DNA of 64,000 nucleotides from Harmothoe impar (taxonomy: Eukaryota > Annelida > Polychaeta > Phyllodocida > Polynoidae). Shown here piece by piece: positions 55,118 to 64,000 of this stretch. A program made the position numbers and the translations under genes. The notes under the pieces were generated by a model. That model did not search any database. It was given only the letters and a program-made list of their open reading frames with translations, and was not told the origin of the DNA. The DNA lies in contig OX381714.1 in NCBI GenBank assembly GCA_947462335.1, positions 17,518,618 through 17,582,617 of the forward strand, written 5' to 3'. Positions within the stretch are counted from its first letter, which is position 1, and every line of letters begins with the position of its first letter.

Positions 55118-56010
55118 TACCTTTTTATATATATTACAACCAATGCTCCGTCATCCCCCTGTTTTCAGCATTGCTTAGCGACACTTCCTAAGGGCCTGTT
55201 TGGATAGAGTATATCCTTTTCTATAATCAACACTTTTTCTTAGACGGAGACAGCATTCTAAATTTAGTAATATATATTATATAGCATAAGCACTATGTGT
55301 ATTCTAAGTCAGACACATCCAAAGCCAAAGCAGCTGAGAAGAGGTGCTCTATTTAAAGATTACCTTGAAATACCTCTCATTAATCGTCATTAAAGCTGTC
55401 TGATCCTCTCTGATGAAGCAAGCATTAGACTTCATCAAATACTCAGATAATTATTGTTATTAGCTCCTTTTGAACCGGACGTAGACAAGTAAGACCCAGG
55501 TATCTCTAGTCATCAACATAAGCCATTGAACTTGATTCAGAGAAAATGGAATACCCCACAAATACAATTATGTTTCTCGCTGCAATTCCAGATGGCTACC
55601 TGAAGGGCACACCAGATTACCATTTTCTATGAGCATAACAGAGAAAGCACCAGTAAAATCTAATTATGAAGGCAGGACATACATGTTGGAGAGTCAGAGG
55701 AAAATACAATTATCATTAACTATCATGTTCTAGAAGGCTCAGAATGAAGAAACTTCTGTTGTAGACAGAATTCAATTAGACTGATCTCCTCACTGATCCA
55801 CTCGCAATGATTCATTTTGAACCATGCATTCTATTGTTCATTTATATTACAATACTACTCTGCTCTAAATGATATTATGTTTTTGCTACTCTGAGTGGTA
55901 AATACTGTAGTGAGAGAATGGTAAGTTTGTATTAGCACCTTGGTCTGAATTTTGTCAATCTACTTTCAGTGCACTAAAACATTTTTTGGGAACGTTCACT
56001 AATGTCATCT
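55118..56010. other. No gene recognised
   Basis: The first 320 bp still align with 18.4-18.7 kb. The rest shows nothing recognisable. Confidence 0.4.
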
Positions 56011-56220
56011 ACTGTGGTCGTAACTTATTTCACTGTGTATATATTTTTGCTATATTCACGGAAATTAAAGAGCAGCGAATTTATAATACCGCAAATACAG
56101 TATTACAAACACCCCTTCAGTTACCTTCCTGGTTGTCCGCGAATTCAAGTACCAGTGAAATTATTGCTTTTGCCCCCTCTGCGAAAATGTATACCAATGA
56201 AAATAAATACGTTCACAGTA
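56010..56220. mobile_element. 207-bp TA-flanked MITE (CTGTGAAC...GCGAAAAT family)
   Basis: CTGTGGTCGTAACTTATTT at 56012 is an imperfect inverted copy of the AAATAAATACGTTCACAG end at 56218, and TA flanks both. It is a shorter relative of the 52.2-kb element. Confidence 0.5.
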
Positions 56221-57200
56221 TTTTAAGACCTATTCAAGGCCTGAAACCCACCACCTGTTATCATCTTGGGCAAATACGTCTATAAAAGTGTATGGCTCCT
56301 ATAACCCATCATCACTGAACACAAGGCCCCCGCCTATCCCCTAGCCAGTTCCGTGTAACGGTTCACTTTACAGGACCGTGCATGAAACCTTTTTTTTCAG
56401 CACCCAGAACCTGTGTTAAAACGGCACCTCATTTATTCGACTGGTGCATGGTTACCATCTTAGCTTACAGTTCTCGGCCCTCAGGGGGCGGTAGCTTCAA
56501 TGATATTCACATCAAGTCTGGCCTTAGTCAGGCACCACTACACAGTAGCAATGTGTTAGTACCGCAGGGTGGACATGGCACACACTCCCTGCCTCTTGCT
56601 GTTCCTGAAATGGGTCTTTGGATTTTAGGCAGAAATTCCCTTGGCTCCTTTTAGAAATCCAATGAAATGTGGCACGTTTGTCACTACCGGTTTTGATTGA
56701 TTAATCAAAATCCTCTCCAAATCCACTTCTAGGTTCAACGATAATTTGAACATGGGAATCATTCTTTAGCAATTTGATGATGATACCCAACACATTTCAA
56801 TGTCTTTGAGTGCCAGAGTCCGCTATTCCTTGACACTGACATCGGTTTGGAGACCACTTCGGCTGCTTTAGTTGAGTACATTGTAGAGGAACACCAGCTT
56901 CAACAAGTACTTAGTGTTTTCTATCCCTGGAGTTGTTTTATGTTCCGGCTGTCACACATCACATGTGTCAAATAAACGAAATGAACACACTTGTTGTAGG
57001 GAAGCAGCCATTTCCTCCATCGTATATACTATTTGACTCGTAATAGTCTGTGACTTGCCAGTCAAGCATAGTGCACACTGGCCCGCACTGAAGGCCCAAC
57101 CTTATACACCAGCCAATGGAGTAACTTCATTGTCAGACCCTCAGAGTGGAGAGCCGCCAACATCAGCTACTACACCGTATGTGTAAGGGCTGGCTGGTTT
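56221..57200. other. No gene recognised; CTCF-like site near 56470
   Basis: CCCTCAGGGGGCGGTAGC resembles a CTCF core. A 90-codon plus-strand frame (56382-56654) follows a poly-T tract and AG, but I cannot assign it. It may be a decayed exon or chance. Confidence 0.3.
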
Positions 57201-57203
57201 TAC

Positions 57204-57286
57204 CTGGAGGCTATTAATGTCCACATAAGGATCAACTGTAGCCCCCAGAGGACGGGACAGCACAGGAGGGACGCTGCACCAGAATC
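57204..57286 (-). CDS. Possible internal exon, minus strand
   Basis: A TTTTACAG acceptor and CAG|GTAAAA donor bound 83 nt, open in the frame FWCSVPPVLSRPLGATVDPY plus seven residues. Size, boundaries and composition are exon-like, but I recognise no domain and found no partner in copy 1. It borders a minisatellite. It could belong to a gene downstream of the one ending at 59862. Confidence 0.3.
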
Positions 57287-57880
57287 CTGTAAAATACAGA
57301 ACAAGATTAAGGTAATTTGTCGGCTGATGGTGTAAAATACATAACAAGATTAAGGTAATTTGTCGGCTGATGGTATAAAATAGACAACAAGATAAAGGTA
57401 ATTTGTCAGCTGATTGTGTAGAATACATAACAAGATAGAGGTAAGTCAGCTGATTGTGTAGAATACATAACAAGATAGAGGTAATTTGTCAGCTGATTGT
57501 GTAGAATACATAACAAGATAAAGGTAATTTGTCAGCTAATGGTGTAAAATACATAACAAGATAGAGGTAAGTTGTCAGCTGATTGTGTAGAATACATAAC
57601 AAGATAGAGGTAATTTGTCAGCTGATTGTGTAGAATACATAACAAGATAGAGGTAATTTGTCAGCTGATTGTGTAGAATACATAACAAGATAGAGGTAAT
57701 TTGTCAGCTGATTGTGAAGAATACATAACAAGATAGACGTAATTTGTCAGCTGATTGTATAGAATACATAACAAGATTAAGGTAAGTCAGCTGATTGTGT
57801 AGAATACATAACAAGATTAAGGTAAGTTGTCAGCTGATTGTGTAGAATACATAACAAGATTAAGGTAGGTCAGCTGATGG
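57287..57880. repeat. 43-bp minisatellite, about 14 units
   Basis: The unit AATACATAACAAGATAGAGG...TTGTCAGCTGATTGTG repeats with several shortened copies of about 37-39 bp. It is absent from copy 1. Its units carry GTAAGT/GTAATT and CAGCTGA motifs. Confidence 0.9.
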
Positions 57881-58480
57881 TTTCAACCCTTTAAAGGCAG
57901 CATAGTGCTTCAATCCACCCTGCCCATTTGCAAGAAGAAATTCAAATTATTGCAAGAAGCAATTCAAATTATTTTTGGGCTGATTTCACAAGATTCTAGA
58001 GTGGCCCAAGGGATCAGTCAAGTGCATGCACCTTGATTGTAGTTGAGAAAGTGAAAGGGGCATCATTCCAACCTTAAATCATAATTTTACCATCAACATG
58101 TAAAATAAGTTCAAGGCTGCTCTTACCGCTCAGTAAACTATATCAATATATGAAATATGTATAAGATCAAGATGATCAAGATCAAGATCAAGGAGTATTA
58201 ATTCAGCATTAATTCTATCTGATCTATACATATATACCACACAGATAGCACTATGTTTTGATAATATTATATTGGACAGACGATCACTGATAGTGTGCAC
58301 AGCATCAGAACCTCATGTCAAACAAATTATGAATAAGGGCCTGCGTAATTTGACGTTGGCTCTGGTGTACACACCTTATCTAAGTGAGGGTGAATGCCAT
58401 GGTTAATGAGGCTATGTCATCCACATTACACACATTGGCATATTCATATTTTGGATATAATATTATGTATAGGGGCCTAA
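57881..58480. other. No gene recognised
   Basis: It begins with a CAACCCTTTAAAGGCAGCAT segment of the common MITE family, without a second end. Nothing else is recognised. Confidence 0.4.
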
Positions 58481-59850
58481 CGTATAAGAGTTATCAGAGA
58501 TTTATCTTTAATGGAAGATTTTAATTGCTTAAAAATAGAAAACTTTAGATAACACAATTTCCATTTCAGGCCCGCTAAAGTGTTAAGTCTGACATGAAAT
58601 GCCACTTAATGACTATCAGAGAAGTCTTTTGCAACTTATGAGCGACATTTAGTGCGCATTTTACTATAAGGCCCAGGGAAGATCCCAGTGATCATGCCCA
58701 GTGGACCTCCACAGGGGACATTTCTGATTCCCAAACTATGAATAATTACCCTGATCAATTGGAGCACTTAAAAAAGAAAATTACATTTACATTCATTTCA
58801 GATTTCCCCTTTTCTGGCATGTCCTATACTTCAGAGGTATTACATTCCATGCTCAAGCTGTCAATAATATGCACAGTAGCAGCTAGCTATGAATATGCGG
58901 AGACATAGCCCTTCATCATAGCTGCTGATCGTATCTAGTCACATAGGCTACAATCAACACATTATGGTTCCCGATGTCAATAGGATGTTGAGGGAAACAC
59001 CAGTCTGCCGTAATTACAATGGAATTCATATAATGGAATGCATGTCTGATTCACCAACTGTTATCTGTGCATAATGTAATTTTTAATCATGCTTCTGCAT
59101 GTCTACATCTTGTTTACGGCATGTTACAAACCTATGTGTGCATTTTGTTGAACCTATAAGGATGATAATACGCTACTGCAATACTACTAGTATTCTACTA
59201 TATTGAATGGAGTCTGTTAGGCGTGTTCAAATTGGAAATGCATTTTACTTTAGTATGGCACTGTAAATCTTGCAAATACTATTACAATTTCATATAAAAC
59301 AACATTTGGGCTTATTCTTATGAAGTTTCCATGGTTTTCTGAGATTTTATGTAGGATCCTGGACAACATGATGTCTCTAGGTGCATTTCCCATTACCGGT
59401 CACTGTCACAATACCTTTGATGTTTTCAACAATCTAGTTAGACTACCATTAGTTACTGTTCGTTCAGCAAATTGACAAGAAATAAGCGTTGGGACTTGGA
59501 TAAAAAACACCAACTTTTGTTTTAGAGGAATAAGCCATTGTCTATGTATATGGCACTTGGTGGCAAAGAATGAACCATAATAAACACATTTCTCCATTTT
59601 GTATACAACGCTCCTTTATTCCTTACCTTTATAAACCTATTACCTCATCATAAATTGCCCTGTAAATCAATTTCTCAATATCCAAAGAAAATATAGAAAA
59701 ATATTTATTTTGGAGCCTATTTTTTGGGAACATATTCATCTGCATGCTACCAAGTATGCCTCGTCTACAATATTGATATTTGAGGATGTCATAACAGAAA
59801 TGAACATTTTTGGACTTATTTTTCGTGATTTCAATAATTTCAATGATTTC
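58480..59850. repeat. Conserved block and unassigned sequence
   Basis: About 58480-59000 aligns with 18.9-19.65 kb ('gatcccagtgatc', 'tttctgattcccaa(a/t)ctatgaataat', 'catcatagctgctgat'). From 59.0 to 59.85 kb I see nothing recognisable. Confidence 0.45.
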
Positions 59851-59861
59851 AATAATTTTCG

Positions 59862-59951
59862 TTATTTCTCTTTCTGTGCAACAGTCCCCTTCAACATGAC
59901 TTCTGGAGCGTCGATAAACCCCTCCGGCAGCCTGGGGAGACCAGGGTACCT
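59862..59951 (-). CDS. Terminal coding exon of an unrecognised minus-strand gene (copy 2)
   Basis: An AG acceptor before AGGTACCC opens a frame of 29 residues (RYPGLPRLPEGFIDAPEVML and nine more) ending in TAA. It is phase 0, which fits the phase-0 donor of the exon at 60293. The copy-1 exon (21387-21479) encodes a similar tail. The Pro/Gly-rich YPGLP...GFID stretch ending in a basic tail looks like a short cytoplasmic or extracellular tail. No named family is claimed. Confidence 0.6.
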   Translation of the reverse strand, partial: RYPGLPRLPEGFIDAPEVMLKGTVAQKEK

Positions 59952-60292
59952 CTACAGCCTGGATTGGTATCAGACACCTCAGAGGGAATCATAATCTTAT
60001 ATTTTTATTTTTATATTATGTGATTTGCAAGACAAATCTATATCACTCTGGCATGTGGATGATAAGAGAAAGATGTTGATGGCACCTTGGGCGATAACAC
60101 AGCACATTTTATTTTCTTTCTTTTTTAGGCAATAACGCAACTATTTCCCGTTGGAGTTTTTGTCGATGTCATCAATCTATCTCATGATAAAACACGAGGC
60201 TGTTGGAAGATGTAATTTCACCACTAAAAACAGCTGAAGGTCATTGGTTTTAATCGTAGAGGTCTTAAGCATTAAAGAAAGGTGTGTTTTAC

Positions 60293-60458
60293 CTTACAGG
60301 AGGGGATGTCCTTGGCTATCCAGGGCTGTATGTTGACGTCACAGATGTCGGTGCCGTACATGAGGGAGAAGGTGGTCATCATACTGCAGAAGTACATGCC
60401 CCCACTCTCACAGTGCGTACGTGCATACTCCATACATGTCACATACTTAGAAAACGGC
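60293..60458 (-). CDS. Cysteine-rich penultimate exon of the same gene (copy 2)
   Basis: A CATTTCAG acceptor and AAG|GTAAAA donor bound 166 nt encoding 55 residues after one split base. Five cysteines (CMEY, THCE, YFCS, DIC, PSC) and a hydrophobic centre (MYFCSMMTTFSLMYG) suggest a small disulfide-bonded extracellular module or a domain next to a membrane segment. It joins the 59951 exon in phase. No matching exon was found in copy 1, where about 1 kb is missing. A frameshifted fragment of this exon lies just upstream on the same strand (60486-60550). Confidence 0.6.
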
Positions 60459-60485
60459 CTGAAATGTAGAGAAACATAGCTTAAT

Positions 60486-60550
60486 CATGCCCCGACTCTC
60501 GCAATGTGCACGCGCATACTTGGTAGCTGTCAAAATACTTAGAAAACGGC
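60486..60550 (-). pseudogene. Partial, frameshifted duplicate of the 60.3-kb exon
   Basis: On the minus strand it repeats GCCGTTTTCTAAGTAT and the region up to the GGGGCATG segment of the functional-looking exon, with a frameshift after CCGTTTTCTAAGTAT. A still shorter trace follows near 60570-60600. Local tandem duplication is the likely origin. Confidence 0.6.
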
Positions 60551-60631
60551 CCACAATGTGACGAAACCTTAACCAGTCTCACACTGTGCACCTGCAATGT
60601 AGATGACCATAGTTTAGTAGCTCAAGTGGTA

Positions 60632-60811
60632 TTAAGGAGGATCGCTACCTCTTGAATATGGACACACTGCGCAGGTCTCTGGCATGTAGCTTAACTGTAT
60701 CAGAATGAGACCCCCCATTTTCTTTTTCATTTTCCGATTCTATATGATTTAGACTGCATTTAGAAAAAATAATAGAGAGATTCTGTTAACTTTGATCAAA
60801 GGGTAGCGATC
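60632..60811. mobile_element. Internally deleted TTAA element (GGTGGRTCGCTAC family)
   Basis: It starts TTAAGGAGGATCGCTACC and ends AGGGTAGCGATC. The right part is a reversed version of the first 110 bp of the 45.5-kb element. The final CACC-TTAA is lost. Confidence 0.6.
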
Positions 60812-61650
60812 AAAGGAACAATCTACAGATTTCAAGCAAAGCATTGTCTTTCAATAAGGTATGCCCTCTTTTACTCGCTATAGGGTTGCATATATGTACT
60901 ATACCATCCCGCAGGGTTGTTACACCACTGCATGGTCAGCATGCTTTGGTGCAGCATAGCCCTTAACTTAAGGGATTATTGCAATACCTGTGTGAAACAG
61001 ATCTATAGTAGAAGGACTGAAGGGTATAGAACAGCCAGTAATGTGAGAAGATCTGCATGCACATACTACATACATGACACATACACACAGAAAGGAGAAA
61101 AGATATAGTAGCTTTGCACATCAAAGAGACAATATGCCTCCAATGAATAAATAATGTAGAACCTGAGAAACGACTCATACATTAAAGAAGTCTGAAAAGA
61201 CTCATACCCACTGATGTGACAAAATAAAGACCGAAACTAGTAAGGATTTTGCAAATATTCACAATTAGTCCTAAGGACAGGGATTACCATAGAAGGTCTG
61301 GACATCGTGGGACATTGATAAGTGGTGGTAAAGCCAATGCATTTCTGGCCGAATTCGTGCATTTTTAGACCTCAAATGACTTAAACAAGTCGTAGATTTC
61401 CAATTCCACCAATGATAAGGGTAGATTTCTACCACTTGCCAGTGATACTTATTTTCCTTAAATTTCGCTTTAAGGTTATATGGTTTCTGCTTATCTTGGT
61501 CTGCTTGGCCTCTTGGCATGCTTATCTTGTGACCAAGGTATACCTCTGACCTCCCCCTGTAGGGCCATCAAGATGCATGCATGTCATCATGCTGACCAAA
61601 ATGGCATAGCGCATTAAAGCACTATTGGGCACTTAAAGACGGTGAAAAGG
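60812..61650. other. Unassigned; possible exon near 61271-61519
   Basis: The putative gene needs at least one exon between 62934 and 60458 (phase 1 in, phase 2 out). The minus-strand frame near 61275-61360 ends at a GTAATC donor with suitable phase, but its acceptor is unclear, so I do not call it. Traces of the CCCTTTAAGG family lie near 60945-60975 and 61565-61640. Confidence 0.3.
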
Positions 61651-62760
61651 AGCTATAATTGGCATACATGCAGGAGGAGGTCTGTAATGGGTGCACGCCT
61701 CCCGGCTCACGTGACACATGCCTCCTGGGTCACATGACACCCTACATGCATGACCCTATTAAAGATGGCTGCCGTCTCCATGACAACCTCAAGTCTCTCT
61801 GGACATGTCAGGGTGGGTCTGTGCCATGTCAGGTCCTGGGGGTCACATGACCTCGAGGTCAGGCCACTTCCTGTAGGTAAAATCGGGGTCGGTTCTACTT
61901 AAAGATATCCATGAAGTAAATCTTTGTCATGGGTCAGAGTAGTCGGAAAGTAAATGTAGATTAAGTGTAGTATTTACACTATCACCGAGAACACTCGTTA
62001 ACACAGAATCTCAATCAATTAATTAGTTTTGATCTTTAACTTTTACAGGGAAAAGGTGAAACAGGATGAGGGCGGGGGAAGAGCCCAAAATACTTGAAGT
62101 TTTCTGAGAATTCTCGAAAATGTATGTGAGCGAAAATGTCTACGTTTACAGTAGATTTATAAGCTACATTTATAAGCTAATCTCAGCTTCTCAATAATTG
62201 GATGACTCACCTGACAAAACATGTTTGTCTTACCTGGTACGACATTGCCATTGTCTAAGCTCAGCTACATATGGAAGCACCCATTATCTAGGAGCATGTA
62301 TATTTGAAGGGCTTCAACGCAAAACGCAATAAAAGTCATTTCCGAAACGGCAAGCCCAAAATCTGACACATCTATAGATTGGAATTGGCTAGTTGGGATA
62401 CTAGAACAGTCCTCCAAAAATACCCTTTACTCATACAAATCCCCAGCAGCATAATTTTTTTGTTACCGAAACCCAATAATTGCCCTCAAAATATATAAGC
62501 GAATACACAATAATCTTCAATTCTGGAATTTAATTATTGCATTTGCAAACAAACTATTTATTTGAATAGGAACTTCTATTCAGTAGAAATGCGTAGATCT
62601 CATGGATGTAGGGATAATGTTGCAGTGGACGACCCAACCAAATGTTCTTTTCACATTTCAAAAAACGTCCTTGAAGGATTTCCTTCAAGTGGTTACATGG
62701 ACATGTAAATGAAATTTTCTTTTGTGTCAAATATTTGACGTAAAAGGTCATTTTACAGTT
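61650..62760. promoter_or_regulatory. Conserved noncoding block, possible intronic regulatory region (copy 2)
   Basis: Partner of 22.43-23.15 kb. It keeps AAAGATGGCTGCC (YY1-like), TCTCCATGACAACCTCAAGT, the TGACCTCGAGGTCA palindrome (61848-61861) and CACTTCCTGTAGGTAAA. Later similarity includes 'agatctcatggatgtagg'. It would lie in intron 1. Confidence 0.4.
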
Positions 62761-62933
62761 GTAAAGGGCAAATTCAATTTCAAATAACCAACGTGCCCCC
62801 TGTATTTTAACTCCCTAATCATTGCGCTGCTTGCGGCAGAGTTAAAATCCACATGCTCACCTATTAGAGAAAACCATAGGAAAGGTGAAAAAAGATATAT
62901 GAGCAATAAGTGAGATAAACAAAGGTCACTTAC

Positions 62934-62979
62934 CCACACCAGTGATCCCCGAATGCTGCGGTTTTTCTGCCGCCGCCAT
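62934..62979 (-). CDS. Putative first coding exon of the minus-strand gene, copy 2
   Basis: ATG at 62979 sits inside a canonical YY1 motif (CCAAGATGGCGGC). The frame reads MAAAEKPQHSGITGV plus one base before a GTAAGT donor. Length and phase match the copy-1 exon exactly. A longer upstream frame on the same strand is open but crosses the promoter-like block, so this ATG is preferred. The product is unrecognised. Confidence 0.45.
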
Positions 62980-63130
62980 CTTGGACAGTCCCATAATCCT
63001 TTGTGGGTGCTTCCATTTCCTGTGTAGTGCGTGCCGGCGTCACATCCCGCCGGGTGCGTCCTGACTCTTTCCTCCCGGCCTGCAAAAATGCTACTTCCTG
63101 TCATTTTTCAGATAATTTAATTGATGTTTT
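62965..63130 (-). promoter_or_regulatory. Conserved promoter-like block, copy 2
   Basis: YY1 (62973-62985, minus strand), a GGATTATGGGAC segment, and ETS-type sites ATTTCCTGTG (63015-63024) and ACTTCCTGTC (63093-63102) are ordered as in copy 1. The block is CpG-rich relative to its surroundings. Confidence 0.5.
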
Positions 63131-64000
63131 AATTGATAAAACTAACAATGCATGCATTATTTCTTCAGGGAATTAAGGCTCAGAGAATTTTATTTTGGGC
63201 AGTTCATTTCATCATCTGAGTATTCCTCAGTTACATTCTATTAAATAAACCAAAATTAATGGTTGCTTCAGCCATCAACTTATTTTCTTAACCTGTAACT
63301 ATGAAATCAAGAGCATATTTATTCACATTGATTATTCACTAATGCATGCAAAGTCATTAAGTCAATAAGTCATAGAAGATAACATTCTCAGCAGAAAACT
63401 AATGCTATCTGTAATCTTTCTCTCAAACAGAAATTGCACTGCTTTCTTTTCTAGCAATGTCGGGAATATAGATGCATGTTAAGAGAACATATTTTCTTCC
63501 TTGCCTGTTTTCCTTTTGATTACTGTATGTCATCTTCTCAATTTATGTATCTTCTTGCTCGTATTTATCATGCTCCTATGATTACTCTCTGAGGAGGCGT
63601 TATGAATGTCAGATAAATGTGAATGTAATGCCTCAGAGAAAAGATCATAAAGATCATAATATTTTCTGTCAGAGCTCTTAATGAGACACGCTTGTGCAAC
63701 TAATTAAAAAAAGCTTCTTCCCTTAGCTAGAACCATGTAGTGCAGTAATGCGACATCATATAGTCCCTATGTATTACTTTCTTGTCACTCCTAGCCAAGA
63801 GGCTCTGACATTTTATGTTTACCCAGCAAAAATGGCACAGCAACAACGTTTGTTAACCGATTTTGCACACCTAATTTCAGACATGCAAATAGTTATGAAA
63901 AAACTAAAACGGATATTGCTCCGCATAATTGAGACTATCCTTTATATCTTTTTCCAAATTCTCTGTTTAACTCTGAAGATCCGTCTAAACCTTTGACGAT
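63131..64000. repeat. Upstream flank (partner of 28.29-29.53 kb)
   Basis: The alignment continues to about 63.8 kb and shows the empty site of the 28.93-kb hAT insertion near 63730. A plus-strand open frame at 63748-63996 lies near the end. I see no domain in it. Confidence 0.45.

Larger units (their letters stand above)
45110..64000. repeat. Copy 2 of the large duplication (runs off the window)
   Basis: This is the partner of 7.7-29.5 kb, collinear with an offset that drifts between about 35 and 40 kb because of private insertions and deletions. It lacks the Ngaro and hAT insertions of copy 1. It carries instead a TTAA element at 45.5 kb, a minisatellite at 57.3 kb and an extra recognisable exon at 60.3 kb. 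Confidence 0.8.

Noticed and set aside
59710..59994. 94-codon plus-strand frame over the terminal exon
   Set aside because: The minus-strand reading has splice sites, matching stops in both copies and phase agreement with the next exon. The plus frame diverges after a short shared stretch.
62934..63104. LCCL-like or other cysteine domain upstream of the 62979 ATG (…PAGCD…)
   Set aside because: The frame is open, but the match is limited to a few residues and the block has promoter features. The copy-1 version shares only part of it.

Overview
This window reads as animal nuclear DNA, probably from a marine invertebrate or basal chordate. The host genes are short exons split by kilobase introns with GT/AG boundaries, and only transposon genes have long reading frames. 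DNA-transposon remnants and short inverted-repeat elements are dense, and there are minisatellites and long homopyrimidine tracts. A FAM194-domain gene, C2H2 zinc-finger remnants and an Ngaro/DIRS-type tyrosine-recombinase retrotransposon all fit a metazoan. The species cannot be fixed from sequence alone.

Layout. From 1 to about 7 kb lies the 3' end of a plus-strand FAM194-domain gene (ERICH6/C3orf20-like), with four recognisable exons ending at 6458. From about 7.7 kb to at least 29.5 kb is the first copy of a large diverged duplication. Its second copy runs from about 45.1 kb to the window end in the same order and orientation, offset by roughly 35-40 kb. Between them, 29.5-45.1 kb is unpaired in this window and holds short repeats, a 3 x 144 bp tandem repeat and a decayed C2H2 zinc-finger pseudogene.

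Inside each duplicated copy there is evidence for a small minus-strand gene. The terminal coding exons at 21387-21479 and 59862-59951 are alike in protein and both end in TAA. The matching first-exon/promoter blocks (28097-28290 and 62934-63130) have YY1- and ETS-like sites and an equal 46-nt coding start. A cysteine-rich penultimate exon (60293-60458) is seen only in the second copy. I do not recognise the product.

Mobile DNA. A 4.65-kb Ngaro-type element (23172-27818, minus strand) sits in the putative first intron of copy 1. It has gag, RT-RNase H and tyrosine recombinase genes plus split direct repeats (A1, then B1-A2-B2). Comparison with copy 2 shows that 24 bp of host sequence are duplicated on both sides, which is unexpected for a tyrosine-recombinase element. 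Two hAT derivatives have perfect 8-bp target duplications. One contains a nested inverted-repeat element with a 4-bp ATAA duplication, and its sister provides the empty site. Further families have TTAA or TA duplications. Several insertions occur in only one of the two copies, so they post-date the duplication.
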